Below, piece after piece: positions 22,811 through 34,471 of a stretch of 64,000 bases of DNA. Numbering within the stretch: position 1 is the first letter of the stretch; the number at the start of each line of letters is the position of its first letter. Made by a program: the position numbers and the translations under genes. The DNA comes from Tricholoma matsutake (taxonomy: Eukaryota > Basidiomycota > Agaricomycetes > Agaricales > Tricholomataceae): NCBI GenBank assembly GCA_026075535.2, contig AP026540.1, forward strand, positions 9,052,001-9,116,000, in the 5' to 3' direction. The notes under the pieces are model-generated. The model made no database searches. It was not told the DNA's origin and saw nothing but the letters and a program-made list of their open reading frames with translations.

Positions 22811-23868
22811 TCACACCATCAGGTGCTCTTCCAGCGGTTGCAGATTTTTTGCGCTGCATGGAAGTTGCATTTGCTTGAGGGTGTCTCGAGCTTGCTGATA
22901 TTTGGCGCAAACTGAATGAGAGGTAGAGGCCGTGCCTGTATATGCCTGTGCAGGCGGTCGGCAGAGAGGGTCCCTTGTGGGAGTGTGGTCATGCTGTTCG
23001 ATGCACTGAATGAGTGGCATTGGCAGTATGATGGTGCCATTACCATTTATGGTGGTAAAGGCACTGGAGGCAAGGTGGGTATGCTTCTCTTTGGGCTTAT
23101 CCTCCTTAGTCTTTTTGTTTCTGCATCGTCCATGCTTTCGGGATGACTCTCCATTGTTGTCTTGCCCTTCTTTGGGCTGCCATTTGGGGTTTCCCCCTTT
23201 GTGCTTGACAGCAGAAAGCTTATTGGCCTGAGGCGGGCCGGTGGGCTTTCCAGCTGCCATGCACCTAGAGGCTTCAGCAACAATGGAGTCCTTGACGTGT
23301 TTGAATGTCAGGGCACTAGTAGCAGTCATGTTAAGGACTGTGGTGGATAATGAATTATACTCGCATGGCATTGCAGCAAGTAGGATCATCGCCTGTACTA
23401 GTTTGGGGATGGCGACATTGGCAGCTGTGAGGCACTCGAACTTGTCAGCCATTTTAGCAATCTCTGGCACTGGGTTCACAGCCAGGATTTTGATTGCTAT
23501 TGCAGATCTAAAGTCTGCAAAGACTTGGGAGGGCCATCAGCACCATAATTGGTGCGAATGAGGTCCCACACCTCCTCAGCAGTGTCCTTGGTGTTGGCAT
23601 GCTGCCGAATGGAGGGGGCCAGGCAGAGCACTAGGCTACCAATTGCCTGGTCATTTTTGTTGCTCCAGGTCTGGAGCTTGGCAGTAGCATCCACTATGAG
23701 AGTAGCATTCATTGCCGTCAAAAGAGGCGCCAGAGGCGGTTTGACTTCCGCCCTGCTAGTTATCTGCCATAGGCCTTGAGACCTGAGCCACGCCTTCATT
23801 GAGTCAGCCCATTGAATGTAATTTGATCCATCGAAAGTTTGTATGAGTTTCTCAAGAGTTGAAGACAT
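22811..23868 (-). pseudogene. Copia gag
   Basis: The reading starts at ATG 23868 (MSSTLEKLIQTFDGSNYIQW), a typical Copia gag N terminus with the YxxW motif. It continues past a frame change near 23490 into MNPVPEIAKMADKFECL and the basic linker. The gag protein forms the particle shell around the element RNA. The frame break and the absence of a clear CCHC zinc knuckle indicate a decayed copy. Confidence 0.7.
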
Positions 23869-24117
23869 GATCTTTGATGGCAGCTGGGAAAAGTGCTCAA
23901 TCAGTCTTTTTACTCAAAAAAACACATCTTAACAATCTCGGGAAAAAGCACTCCTTCAGAGTGTGTAACCCTAGTCAACCTAGGTTTTAAGTGCAGCTCA
24001 CAAGGAGCACAATGCAGCTCACGAAGAGTGCAAGGTTATAATTTGGAGACTATGATGTCAACGTTGTTCACAGCCAGTTAAGGTGCATTCGCGACATGTC
24101 CAGCAGGGCCCATAACC

Positions 24118-24480
24118 TGTTGGAGCAGACTATATACGCTGCACAGCAGAAGAGACAACAAGTTCCTTACAACCTACCTGGGGTTTAGTAAGACTTACAA
24201 CTAGGGTTAGCAGAGGTAAGAACACCATATTCCTACTACGGTACAGGCTCTCCTTATATACATAATAATAAGGATGTCACATGACTTGGGAATGTGTTTA
24301 CCACATGTATGCACAGTAAGTGCAGTAACATGTGTATGCGGCATGTATTGCCTCATGTATTCAGCATGTATTGCCTCATGTATTCAGCATGTATTGCCTC
24401 ATGTATGCAGCATGTATCTCAGGGTTAATTTCAACAATATATATGCTTCTTATCTAGACTTTCTTGTAGTAAAAACATGA
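24118..24480. repeat. probable Copia 5' LTR region with a 23-bp tandem repeat
   Basis: Right of the primer-binding-like site, sequence beginning TGTTGGAGCAGAC probably belongs to the LTR of the minus-strand Copia element, but with no second copy its outer end is unknown. About 24340-24415 holds three to four copies of GCATGTATTGCCTCATGTATTCA. The stretch 24480-24900 shows nothing recognisable. Confidence 0.4.
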
Positions 24481-24899
24481 GTATAACCAACTGTGTGATT
24501 GGCAATGTGATACCAGTTTGAGGGTATAAGGCTTTCAGTCACATCAGTCACAGTTCCTGACATGCCGAATTCAATCTCAGCTCTGCAGTTCAATACTTAT
24601 CATGAGACCCAAATGCATACACATTTCAATCTCTACTTCAAGAGATTGTCATGCTCAACATGCAAATGCTCTATCCTGTATGCTAGCGGTTGTCAATTCA
24701 TAAAAACTATCTAGACACTGTTTTTTCCACATTAATGCAAATCTGGACCTTCAAAACTAAAATACCTCAATGATGTGGCTCTCTTCTGCAAAATAAAATT
24801 TATACATTGCTTGATAGTTACAGTAACTACTTATCCTGAGAATACTGAGTGCTGAAGTGGATGGGAAGTGGTAGAAATATTGACTGTTCAACACCTACC

Positions 24900-25249
24900 T
24901 GTGTTCAAACCCAGCACCAGGGATAGTATGGTACCTGTACGCATCAGGAACTTGAGCCTTGCCTTGACAGTACAGATTTATGCTGTATTGACCATCAAGA
25001 GACAGCTGTGATGGCTGTGGATACAGCACTTTTGTGAGTCTATCCCCAATGTGGGGATAAACAAGCACTATAAAGAAAGGAGATAATACTAAGACTCACT
25101 TCTGATCACACAGAGTGATAAGATACAGTGTAGTATTCCAGTTACTAGCTAGTGTAATATAAGTCGTAGTTCGTGGTTAAGAAGAATAATAATGATTGTG
25201 GGAAGTCTATAATGTAAGTATGTAAATAAGTCATCACAATAGGCTTACA
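24900..25249 (-). repeat. Gypsy LTR remnant (right end in plus orientation ends GGCTTACA)
   Basis: The sequence ends AATAGGCTTACA at 25249 and is followed by CCCTCCCACCC, the complement of a polypurine tract. The same GGCTTACA + CCTCCCACCC junction occurs at 50607 and a close variant at 55309, where Gypsy elements are certain. The left limit of the LTR is not defined. Confidence 0.5.
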
Positions 25250-25386
25250 CCCTCCCACCCTTAGAAAAAGGCATGGGTGTTACAAGTCAGAGTGCACAAG
25301 CAACAAATGAGAAATAAACAAGAAATTTCTTTCAAAAAAATTGAAAAATAAAATGTAAATCATCATCAACCTCACGACAGGTGTGT

Positions 25387-25646
25387 CAAAAACCCAGTGG
25401 AAAAAGCTACTGCATGTCCCTATCCCATACATGTGAGCCATCTATCCAGCACTTCACAGTCCTCAAGTTCCCATTGCGGTAGCCATCGATCATCTTCTGG
25501 ACTGAAACCATTCCAGTGGACAAGGTATTGATGCCCTCAGCCTCTCTTTTGCTTGTCAATGATCTTTTTGATTGTGTACTCTTCAATACCATCAGCGGTG
25601 ATAGGTTGTCTCCTCGGCTCAAAGGCCGATATGTCATTCTAAACAC
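25387..25646 (-). pseudogene. Gypsy chromodomain tail fragment
   Basis: The minus-strand reading gives DGIEEYTIKKIIDKQ-like residues with frame slips, then a WFSPE..RWLP-type chromodomain segment. This matches the better-preserved copies at 50851-51096 and 53813-54193. Only the last 80 or so codons of pol remain, next to the LTR remnant. The rest of the element is gone. Confidence 0.5.
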
Positions 25647-25757
25647 ATTCTAATCACATCGGCTAACTCCTACGAGGTCCGAGATGCAGCACAACCCAGT
25701 CTATTGATCACGATATCATATCGACTGCATCGAAACATCACCAGCAACATCAATCAT

Positions 25758-25897
25758 TGGAGTAGGGTGAGTGGTCACCTACTCCAGGTAGTCATGTGAC
25801 CATGTTGGTAGAGTCACATAGTCACATTGTCATAGTCAAGCATTGCTATACGAGCAGATTCCCTCGCCTAGGCTATAGGGCACCTCTGGGGTGTCCA
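25758..25897 (+). repeat. 5' LTR of the 2.9-kb non-autonomous element
   Basis: This copy matches 28493-28632 with three differences. Two of them are CpG in the right copy and CpA here (CACATAG versus CACGTAG, GAGCAGA versus GAGCGGA). Confidence 0.8.
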
Positions 25898-26136
25898 TCT
25901 TGGTGATGAGATTGAGATTTGGCTCACTCTAAGCTTCCTGGTCTCGTGTTTTGACTGCCACATCACTCTGCTAGGCTTGGCTTCATTTTTTCAGTCTAGT
26001 TCACATCTCGTCTTGTGTCTTGAGCTTTATTTTGCATCTTGTGTCTACTATCTTGCATCTTTGAGCACCTTAGCTTGGTTATTTGAGTTTTGAGCCCCCA
26101 GCATCCATTTACCTCATCACCACTCCACTTGTTAGT

Positions 26137-28342
26137 ATGCCAGGTCCAGGACAAGGCAAACGAAGCCAGAAGAAGAAATGGCGCGATAACACAAAAAATG
26201 CAGCCACTACATGCACTATTACAACAGCAACAGCATCCACTACTGCAGACACAGCTGCAGCCACAATCGACACCAATGATGCGATGTGCGTCTGCACAGC
26301 CACTGCCATGTCATCAGACAATGCAACAATACAACCACCACCATTTACCTACATGCACAAAGATGTCCAAATACTCTTGGACGAAGCTCGACTCGATGGA
26401 TGGGAAGAAGGTGTAGAAGAAGGACTAAAGATGGGGAAGGAGAAAATACTCGAGAATGGACAGAAGATGTGGGAAAAGGGGAAGAATGCTGGATATAGGT
26501 TAGGAAGGAAGGATGGTCTTGACGAAGGGGAGAAGTTGGCAGGCCATGGGGAAGGGCTTTGTATCTCAAAGGAGGCCCACACCCGTGAGTTATGGAGAGG
26601 TGCCGTCCTCCTGGATGAGGCTCAAGTCCAGACTGACCCCAAAACGACCACTTGGACTGACACTAGCACCCAGGCAGCTCCCATGACCAACAAAACGACT
26701 GTGCAGACCAACGCCCCCCCTGAACGTCACTGTACCGCCCTGCAAACGGAGCTGCCTGCCTTTGAAGACCCCCAGCCCTCAAAAATCGCCCAAACAGTTG
26801 CTACCAATGACATCTGCACCCAAATCACACCCAGTACTAATGAAACGGCTAGCCAAATGGAGAATGAACCCTACCCAGCTCTCGTTACCCGCCAGAACCC
26901 TCCTTCTGCCACCGCCACGTCACTGTCAACAGCAGCAATGACACCCAAACCAAACAGCCAAAAAATGACAACTTTGGCAACAACTAGCACCCAAATGGCT
27001 GCCCCCACCTTAGAGACGGCTAACCAGGCCGTAAACAGCACACAGAGACACTCTACTGTCCAGAAAACATAGTCGTACAATAAGGACCAAACCTGCCTGT
27101 CAAAACACACCGTTTGCTCGACAAATCGATCCAGGAGCTGCCCCACATCACCCTGCTCCCCCCTGCTTGTGCCCCAGACCCCCGTCAAAACCCCTGAACT
27201 ACCCAGCGCAATGGCCAACGATGGCTGAATCCCCTTATATACCACATTCTGGACCACGTCCCACAGCTCAGAAACGACAAAACAAACTACTGGAACCCTC
27301 AGAACACCCCCAAGCCCTGTCCCAGACCCCCAGCTTGCCCCAGCATGCCCAAAAATGCGCCGCTTCACTACCTATGACAGACAAATACCAATGGCTATGA
27401 AAAAACACCATGGCGACGATGGGACTAACCCCCAGACCCTCTCATTTCCCCCACCAGCCCCCGTCATTGACACCCACCATCCGTATCAACTCCAGTGCCC
27501 AGACCATGCCCAGTACCAGCGAGACAACCCCACAGACTAGTGGAAGCCCAGCTGTTCCAAAATTGAGCACGGAGGGAGTCGAACCCCCCCTGAAGTTGCA
27601 GAACATGACACTGGCAGCTCGCACTGACTCTACCACCCAAACTGACACCAACGTCATCACCACTGTCGACGCCAGCACTCAGACGACCTCAACCAGCCCC
27701 ACCATCGTTGATACCAGCACCCAAACAACGTGAAACCCCGAAGGGAGAATGGCTACACCACAGACAGCACCCCCCAATGATGAACAACCATGCCTGTCGA
27801 AATCACTGCCCACAGACCCTGATCCTGAGCTACAAGGCTCATGCTCTGCTCTTCTGCATGATGATATGCTTGAACTACCACTACCTGTAGCACATCCTGA
27901 GTTGCCCCCTGTTAATGACCTGCAACTGCCATGAGAGGCCACACTACAACCGTCGCGAACGCCATCACCACCACCCACTGCACATTTTGACTCGGCTGAG
28001 GATGCTGAGTCATTACCCATTGTCTCTCAGTTGCCACCACCACAAGACCTTTCAGCACTACGTTCTAATACCCCCCGACCTTTTGACTCTATACAAAGGC
28101 AAACCCGCCATCGTAATCAAGTGAGGAACCCCCCAATCCATTTATTCACTCGACGAGGTCGACCGGTGTGGACTGCAGGTCCTATCATCACTTGCAAACA
28201 TCCTTTTGGACTGGGCCCAGGTAAACCAACCATTCCAAGTCCTGTATTTCAAGAGCCCCCCCCGAAACTTGATTGGGATAGTGACCCTCGACTGGCAGAT
28301 TTGAATAGGGTGCTTCGAGCTTTGGGATGGGCACCATGTTGA
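26137..28342 (+). pseudogene. Thr/Gln-rich protein of the non-autonomous LTR element
   Basis: The start is ATG 26137. The first part is basic (KRSQKKKWR), then Ala/Thr rich, then carries a charged Gly-periodic helix-like segment (DGWEEGVEEGLKMGKEK; about 26390-26530). Next are repeated units of the type T-x-D-x-S-T-Q-(T/A), seen again at 27610-27730 (STTQTDTN, DASTQTT, DTSTQTT). The C terminus has a basic RQTRHRNQ stretch and ends LDWDSDPRLADLNRVLRALGW at 28342. The reading is closed by TAG at 27070, changes frame before 27410, and has TGA at 27731 and 27932 where CGA fits. No known domain is recognised. A gag-like packaging role is only a guess from its place in the element. Confidence 0.55.
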
Positions 28343-28492
28343 GTTGTCTTTTATTTTATTTTTTATATCACACATAGAATTTTTTACTGCACTGGTTTTA
28401 TTATTCATATACCTATTGTTTTCTTTTCTTTTCCTTTCCTTTCCTTCCTTTTCAGAGGCAACGGGGACATCGCCATCTTGGAGAGGGGCAGA

Positions 28493-28632
28493 TGGAGTAG
28501 GGTGAGTGGTCAGCTACTCCAGGTAGTCATGTGACCATGTTGGTAGAGTCACGTAGTCACATTGTCATAGTCAAGCATTGCTATACGAGCGGATTCCCTC
28601 GCCTAGGCTATAGGGCACCTCTGGGGTGTCCA
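28493..28632 (+). repeat. 3' LTR of the 2.9-kb non-autonomous element
   Basis: Direct repeat of 25758-25897. Between the coding end (28342) and this LTR lies a pyrimidine-rich run (about 28420-28455) and then a purine tract that abuts the LTR. Confidence 0.8.
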
Positions 28633-29993
28633 TCGTACCAAGAGACCACATCGCACAACCTTAGGACTACATCAAAAGCCCCTAAGACCCCTTCTAAATG
28701 ACCATCGAACATCCCCAATCATCTTCAAACAAACTGCGACTGCAATCGAACATCGTCGACCATCATCGACCATCATCAAGCATCATTGATCGATATTGAG
28801 AGACTATGAGCGACATCGGGCACCACATTTGTTATCTATATGGTGGAATACCATGCGCCATGAAGGATTCCAACTCATGCCCAAACCTGCTGATAGTAGG
28901 TCAGCCTCATTCCAAGTCCCTATCGTGCACAGAACCCGCTGGACAAATTATTGCAAGACTTAGTGCGATTTATACACAAAGGACAGTCCCCTTTTAGTTC
29001 TATACCCTTTATTACTCTTTCATCATATGATATATATCTTTCTTGTTCAGATTCCAGTCTCCTTTTTGGCCTTGTGCCTTAACTCATATCTTTTGCCTCA
29101 TGTTCTACCCATGTTTCTCATTCCATTTTAGGAAGTTTCTTTAAAACATATAAAACTCTGTAGTATCTACTGGGAAAGAAAGAAATCGTCTTCACCTATC
29201 GTCTCATATACAGTTCTAAGCATCTGATCAACCTTCTAAAACAATCTAAGTCTCTACAAGTTTTCTCAATCGACGAGAAACCTCTGTGATCATCGCATCC
29301 TTGATCCTCCTTTGATCCTCTTGTCACTAGCACTAGTAACCAGTTCAACACTTCATAGACATTTGCTATACCCTTCATATACTATCGACCTATCAAAAGG
29401 TCCTCGGAATTCACACGTTGACCATTGACAATAGAACTCGTTCACCGTCAATCTCATTGATCTTCCTTGATATTGATCGATACTCGATCGGACCATGGCA
29501 AACACCTTCGGTTCCTATAGCACTACCTTCACAACTAGTACCAACTAGTTATCTTCCCATTGGTTGGATCATGAACATTCAGAATGACTCACACCCTTCC
29601 TCAGACTTGTCACAAATATCATCAATTGCCTCATCAGCAGTTTAGGTGGTTTTCCTGGGTTGAGTATCATCATTTTTGGAACCCACCACAAGGGTTTCTG
29701 AATCATTTCATCGTTGGACCAACCTTGACTTCCTCGGCTTAGGCCAAAACCTTTGTATCGATACTCGCAACGCCTTCGAATCTCTCGAACAATCGGGAGA
29801 CATTCTAATTCTTGTTTCCGAAGCAGAATCTACTCACCGTAGACTATTTCCTTCACCTATATCATCGCCTTCCACATTGTCATCTACTTTGTCATCATCA
29901 TCATCAACCTCTTCATTCATCCTTCCAACAACTTCGACACCTCTACCATCCATCACCCAAGTCTTAACCCCTACCCCTAGAGTCATCGCATTC
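28633..29993. other. leader of a Gypsy element, no gene resolved
   Basis: No coding domain is seen up to the gag start at 29994. The stretch probably contains the LTR and leader of the Gypsy element whose gag begins at 29994, but no second LTR copy is available to define it. A GATCGA/CATCGA-rich patch lies around 28740-28800. Confidence 0.3.
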
Positions 29994-30343
29994 ATGACTA
30001 CCCAAACCGCAATGCCAGCTCACGGGCACTCAACCGCTCCAAAATTCGACCCGACTCAGCCTCAAGAGCTCTGACGATACTTCGAAGAGCTTGAACTATT
30101 ATTCCCGACCTGCGGCGTTACTGAATTGAATCTAATGAAGAAGCACGCTTGTCGCTACCTCAACATCGACTCTTCCGAACTCTGGGAATTGCTTCCAGAG
30201 TATCAGCCCAGCACATCGTTCAACAAATTTCAAACAGCAGTACATAAACTCTATCCCGGCTCAGAAGATGATTGCAAGTGGAGCATATTGGACATGGACA
30301 AATTAGTGGGAGAACAGCTACACATTGGGATATTCGACACGAA
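29994..30343 (+). pseudogene. Gypsy gag, N-terminal fragment (left of the inversion)
   Basis: From ATG 29994 the protein contains STAPKFDPTQPQEL, then TGA at 30072 where CGA is expected. It continues with RYFEELELLFPTCGV, LMKKHACRYLNID and YPGSEDDCKWSILDMDKL. This is a conserved gag type in mushroom Gypsy elements. The reading stops abruptly after IGIFDT at about 30343, where minus-strand LINE sequence begins. The continuation of this gag lies inverted at 33795-32280. Confidence 0.7.
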
Positions 30344-32280
30344 TCATGCCTAGCTTGTATTGCAGCTCTGACTTTGCCCTCCCATATCTGTATAAGATAG
30401 CTGCTGCGCCCCTCTTACCATCCATCCCTGAACCGTCCATGAATACTTTGACATCTGGGCTGTCTTGGTTTATGTTCGCAATCACTTTGTCCTCATTGTT
30501 TGCGATCTTGATTGCCACCTTTGGTGTCCATCTCGTGTCAAAGCATACAGCCTTGATGGTTTCCATGTTCTGTGGCTGGATCTTGTATCTGTGCATGAGG
30601 TCATGTAGCAGAGTGGGGTGGTGTTTCACTAGTTTTTTCACCATGTTTATCACTGGTTTGTGGAGGGGGTGTGATGGGGCTAGAGTTGCGAGTCTGGTGG
30701 CTGCTCACTGATGGTATTTGTTGACTAGTAGACTGAATGGTATGAGGTTCACCATGACTTCTGCTATATCAGTTCCCGTGGTCTTCATCGCCCCTGTGAT
30801 CATAAGCACTGCATGCCTCTTTCTTCTCTAGTGTGTATGAGGACTGAATTTGGAATGGTGCCGCTTCTGCTAGCTTTGTATGGTTTCATCTTCTTGATAG
30901 CACAATGTATCTGTTCATCTGAGATGTTTGTGAACGTCCAACGTGGTGGTGGGTACTGGTAATCTTGTGGGATTGGCAGCGTTGTAGGGTTTGGCGGTGG
31001 GAAGAATGTTTTGTAGAATAGCTTGCCTTTGCCCTCGTTATCCGCTTCTTCTCTTGTCACCTGTTTTGTCGCTGGGTCTTTGATTTGGAGGATCAGGATC
31101 CTCATTGTTCCTGCATCCATCACGGGTGTCATCACCAGTCTGCTTGCATCCCAGATGTTGGACCCATCCAGTCCCTCTAGCCAGTCTATCCAGTGTTCAG
31201 CCTTTGCTTTTCATATCGCCTCTGAATACTGATTGCATTGCTGTCGGTACTCCTCGTGTATCGGATGTTGGGTGTTTTGGCGGTGATATTTTGACTGCCC
31301 TCCAAGTTGTTGCATTTTCTTCTTTTTGTCTGCGAGTTCTGGAGTCCACCATCTCTTTGAATATGGGCATGGTGTTGTTAGCTTGACATGTTTCTTGATG
31401 GCATCTTGTATCTTCTCATTCAGGGTTTTTAACCTTTTGTCGAAGTCTTGTATGTTATCTATTTCTGTGGGCAGGGGAATGTTAGTGAGGTTAGCTTTTA
31501 ACATTTTTACTAGTTCCGGCCAATCAGCCTTCCTGAAGTTATGCCTTGGTTTCCATGCTATCTTCGGTGTGTATATGTTGATTTGCATGATGATTGGGTA
31601 GTGGTCTGTTTTCACTGGCCTTGCCACATCTTCTGTGTTGCACTTGATGATTGCATTGGCAAGGTTTTCCATGCAGAATACATTGTCGAGTCTGGTGTGG
31701 TTTCCTGTGCTGTGCAATTGCAGAGTCGGAATTTGTGGGGGTAGGGCCATCTTCATGTTGTAATGTCCCAGCATATTCAGCAGTGGTTGTGTAAGGTCAA
31801 GGTTCTGAGTTGTGAAGAGGTGTGCATTTCAAGCTTCATCCCATAGTGGGTGGTGACGGTTGAAATCCCCCAACCATATGGTGTGTAGTGGACCTGCTGT
31901 GTGTTGTTGTCTCTCTCAATCTCACATGTAGGCAGATACATGTGTCAGTGTATTGATATTGTTACAGTCAATGTAAATATTGATGATGCATAGTGTGCCA
32001 AACTGACCTTGAATCTCTATTGCCGTGATGTCTGGGTGTTCAATGTTGATTGGTTTCCATGCATCTGTGAGTAAGTTAGCATTGACGAGTATTACTGACC
32101 TTGTTCTGTCTGGGTGTTCCTGATGTGTGTTGGGGTATACTGTTGTCCAGTTGCAATTGGTCCAGATTTTTCTGTTGAAGTCAATGTAGGGTTCTTGTAT
32201 CACACATATGTTGTACTTGTTTCTTTGTAGGCTTTCTAAGAGATTGAGTTGACTTTCTAATGATTTGGTATGCCAGACCG
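30343..32280 (-). pseudogene. LINE ORF2 fragment: endonuclease, partial RT, RNase H N-terminus (inverted)
   Basis: Read leftwards, an apurinic-type endonuclease begins near 32280 (NKYNICVIQEPYIDF, PDITAIEIQGQFGTLCIINIY) and continues to about 31790-31211 (DNVFCMENL, VKTDHYPIIMQI). The RT N terminus (FFPPPNPTTL, CAIKKMKPYKASRSGTIPN) ends near 30812. There it jumps to the thumb region (AMKTTGTDIAEVMVNLIPF, about 30780), so the catalytic palm is deleted. RNase H then starts (VKVFMDGSGMDGK, about 30440) and breaks off after LGMIR at about 30343. The missing remainder of RNase H is on the plus strand at 33796. Confidence 0.8.
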
Positions 32281-33795
32281 AGTTTGTGACAGACATCTTC
32301 AGCTATTGATATGATCGAGGAACTGGGATCGATGACACTTTCTACCTGGTTGTTACCATGGACATCCATAATAACTGGAAGTTTCTTTAGCGATGACAAA
32401 AGGCTGAGGGATTTCACTGGGTCAGAGACTGCTAATATAGGTCTCGTATGGGTCAGGCACGATAATCATGTCAGGACTAAACATGTTTGTTGCGTTGTTT
32501 CTGGATTGTGGGACTCATTTCGGTGTGACCTGTTCTCTCCATTTTGTTCAAACCTCAGGTGAAAGCGAGAGTAGTTCTTCCGATGTAAGTGTGATGATCG
32601 GCATCTTCATCAAGCGCGATTTTCTTGTTCTGTACTGGTGCCTGTGTTGCATACGATGGTCCGTCTTTTTCTTTACCCTTTGACGCACCAGCGAAGTTCC
32701 TTTCGTGTGGTGGCAAATAGGCATTCTCCCTGACTGATGCATATGGGTGTACCAAGGTTTGCATTGGGGGTATGGTAGTCGATGGCGAAGTGGTCGATGC
32801 GGGAGAAGTCGATGTCGATGCTGATGTTGGAGCCATAGTTGAAGTCAAAGGGTTGACCATTGTTGATGAAGATGTCAAGGGTGCTGGGACTGGAGCAGTA
32901 GACGTCAACGATGCAGGGACAGGGGTTGTCATGGCCAGAACCAAATTTCAAACCTCTTTGTTTGGACACAAAAATGGTCGACCACTTCAAAGCATGAATA
33001 TCTCTTGCTCGAGAGCCGCTATTCTACCTTTGGAGTCAGCTGTCAATGTTGAATTATGATAAATGCCTTTCATTTCTGATCCCGATGTAGAAACAGCGTC
33101 AGACTCTGTTATCAATTGATCGCAGCCGAGGTTGAATTAGTCGAAGTCAAAAGTGCTGATGGTGCAATGCTAAATAAAAGTGTGGCTGCTGGGGTTGCAT
33201 CTGGGTTGCGTTTCCACCATTCGTCAATGCGTTCCTTGATAAACCTGCCAGGGATACTTCAAGGGGTGAATTGTCCATTTGGAAGTACGATCTTTCCTTC
33301 TGCGTTTCTCTTACACTTCCCTTCATTCAAGTATGACTGACAAACCATACAGTCAGGAATAAAATGTCCCGATAAACTGCAAAATATGCAAAGAAGTGCA
33401 TCGATATGTGCCTGTCTGTCTGCCAAATTAGCACGAGGATTTTTAGTACCTGCGATATGCATAGCGATGGTGCTAGCAAATCGTTCAAACATTGCGTTTA
33501 GATCTTCGGTTTTAATCGTAATAGTTCCGGGTGACAAGGTGACTGTATTTCCGACATTCGATGTCGAGTGCGATGAGGAAGTCGATTGGTGGATTACTGA
33601 GTTCGATGTGTTAGAGCCTGCTAGTACAAATTTTGCTGCATCGTGAATGTCATTGAGTGGATATGGATCATCAGGATAATGGTTGGGGAATTTGAGTTCA
33701 AGTCGTCGAGCAATTCAAGTCCATAAGCTGGGTTGGAATCCTCAGACATAAGCTCTGCTTTGCTCGGCTCCCGAGATCCTATTCTTTGCTCGCAA
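32280..33795 (-). pseudogene. Gypsy gag C-terminal part, zinc knuckle and protease (inverted)
   Basis: Read leftwards from 33795: LRAKNRISGAEQSRAYV, then TGA at an expected CGA, GFQPSLW, a further stop, then LELKFPNHYPDDPYPLNDIHDAAKFVLAG. This directly continues the gag that ends at 30343. It is followed by a CIFCSLSGHFIPDC zinc knuckle (about 33370). The stretch SIPGRFIKERIDEWWKRN follows and then an aspartic protease-like segment (VESVIDPSSSIISIAEDVCHKLGLAY, about 32340-32270). That segment reads DPSSS where D-x-G is usual. A 5'-truncated LINE joins at about 32280. Confidence 0.75.
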
Positions 33796-34040
33796 AAAGT
33801 GAGTAATGTTGTAGGACAACACACAGTATATGAAGGGGAGGGAGTGGGTGCATTACTGGGCACCAAGCTAATATCCAAGGAGTGGGGTATACAGTCGGCC
33901 ATATTATACATTGACAATCAAGCTTCTATCCTAGCCATGCAACTGATAAAACCCACTGCAGGTCATTACATATTCAATGCCTTTCATGAAGTCATCGAAA
34001 CCATGAAGAAGAGACACAACATATGTGTCACAGTCCAATG
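33796..34040 (+). pseudogene. LINE RNase H C-terminal part
   Basis: The plus-strand reading HTVYEGEGVGALLGTKLIS, ILYIDNQASILAMQ, GHYIFNAFHE, CVTVQW is the second half of the LINE RNase H whose first half lies inverted at about 30343-30500. It is cut off at about 34040 by the LTR of the 11-kb Gypsy element. Confidence 0.8.
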
Positions 34041-34226
34041 GGGGCTTGACCCCGCATTCATATATATTATATTTCTTTGCTATTGACCTGGCTGGCCCCT
34101 ATAAAGGGACCAGCCTTCTATTTACATAATCGACCTTTTACTACCACCTCGAGTACACACGATAATATACGTTATTCGTGTTTAGCTCCTGTGTGATCTT
34201 AAGGGACACCCCTCCGACTCACAACA
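34041..34226 (+). repeat. 5' LTR of the 11-kb Gypsy element
   Basis: Nearly identical to 44986-45171, sharing for example GACCTGGCTGGCCCCTATAAAGG and the ACACGATAATATA block. The first dozen bases of the 3' copy (TGTGGTGACCC, from about 44975) have no counterpart here. LINE sequence runs right up to GGGGCTTGAC, so this LTR may be slightly truncated. Confidence 0.8.
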
Positions 34227-34471
34227 GTTTTTTAAACACTCAAACTCATATAGAGTTAAGCTCGACATCACCCCATCAGCGATCGTCATCAACACGACCC
34301 TGAACTTCTCCCATGAAGGGAGAAAATTCTCAATGTGATCAGTGATGGAAGCATATCTGTCGCTAGGACCCGAATCAAGTTTCTTTGCACTCGACTCTTT
34401 GCTTTTTGCCCGCTGCTATGACCGAAATTCTGTTTCTCCATTGCTGAAGATTGTACCTCAAGAACGAGACC

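Larger units (their letters stand above)
19298..24117 (-). mobile_element. Ty1/Copia retrotransposon, degenerate internal region
   Basis: Read on the minus strand the order is gag, protease, integrase, RT, RNase H, which is the Copia order. The 5' end abuts a primer-binding-like word (GGCCCATAACC in plus orientation, 24107-24117), to the right of which an LTR should begin (TGTTGG at 24118). No matching LTR was found left of 19298, so the 3' end appears lost. Several frame changes and stops interrupt the coding region. Confidence 0.8.
25758..28632 (+). mobile_element. non-autonomous LTR retrotransposon, 2.9 kb
   Basis: Two direct repeats of 140 bp (25758-25897 and 28493-28632) start TGGAGTAGGG and end GGGTGTCCA. 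They differ at only three positions by eye. The right copy is preceded by a purine-rich tract (GGAGAGGGGCAGA), as expected of a 3' LTR. The interior encodes one unusual protein and no RT, integrase or protease, so the element would depend on another for copying. No target duplication was found. Confidence 0.75.

Noticed and set aside
26871..27368. 165-codon minus-strand open frame
   Set aside because: It lies antisense to the Thr/Gln-rich coding region of the non-autonomous LTR element. Its Val/Gly-rich composition is what the complement of Thr/Pro codons gives.
30343..34040. LINE 5' inversion by twin priming
   Set aside because: The inverted block also contains the C-terminal half of the same Gypsy gag whose N-terminal half lies outside it. 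A later inversion of host DNA explains both breaks; twin priming would not.
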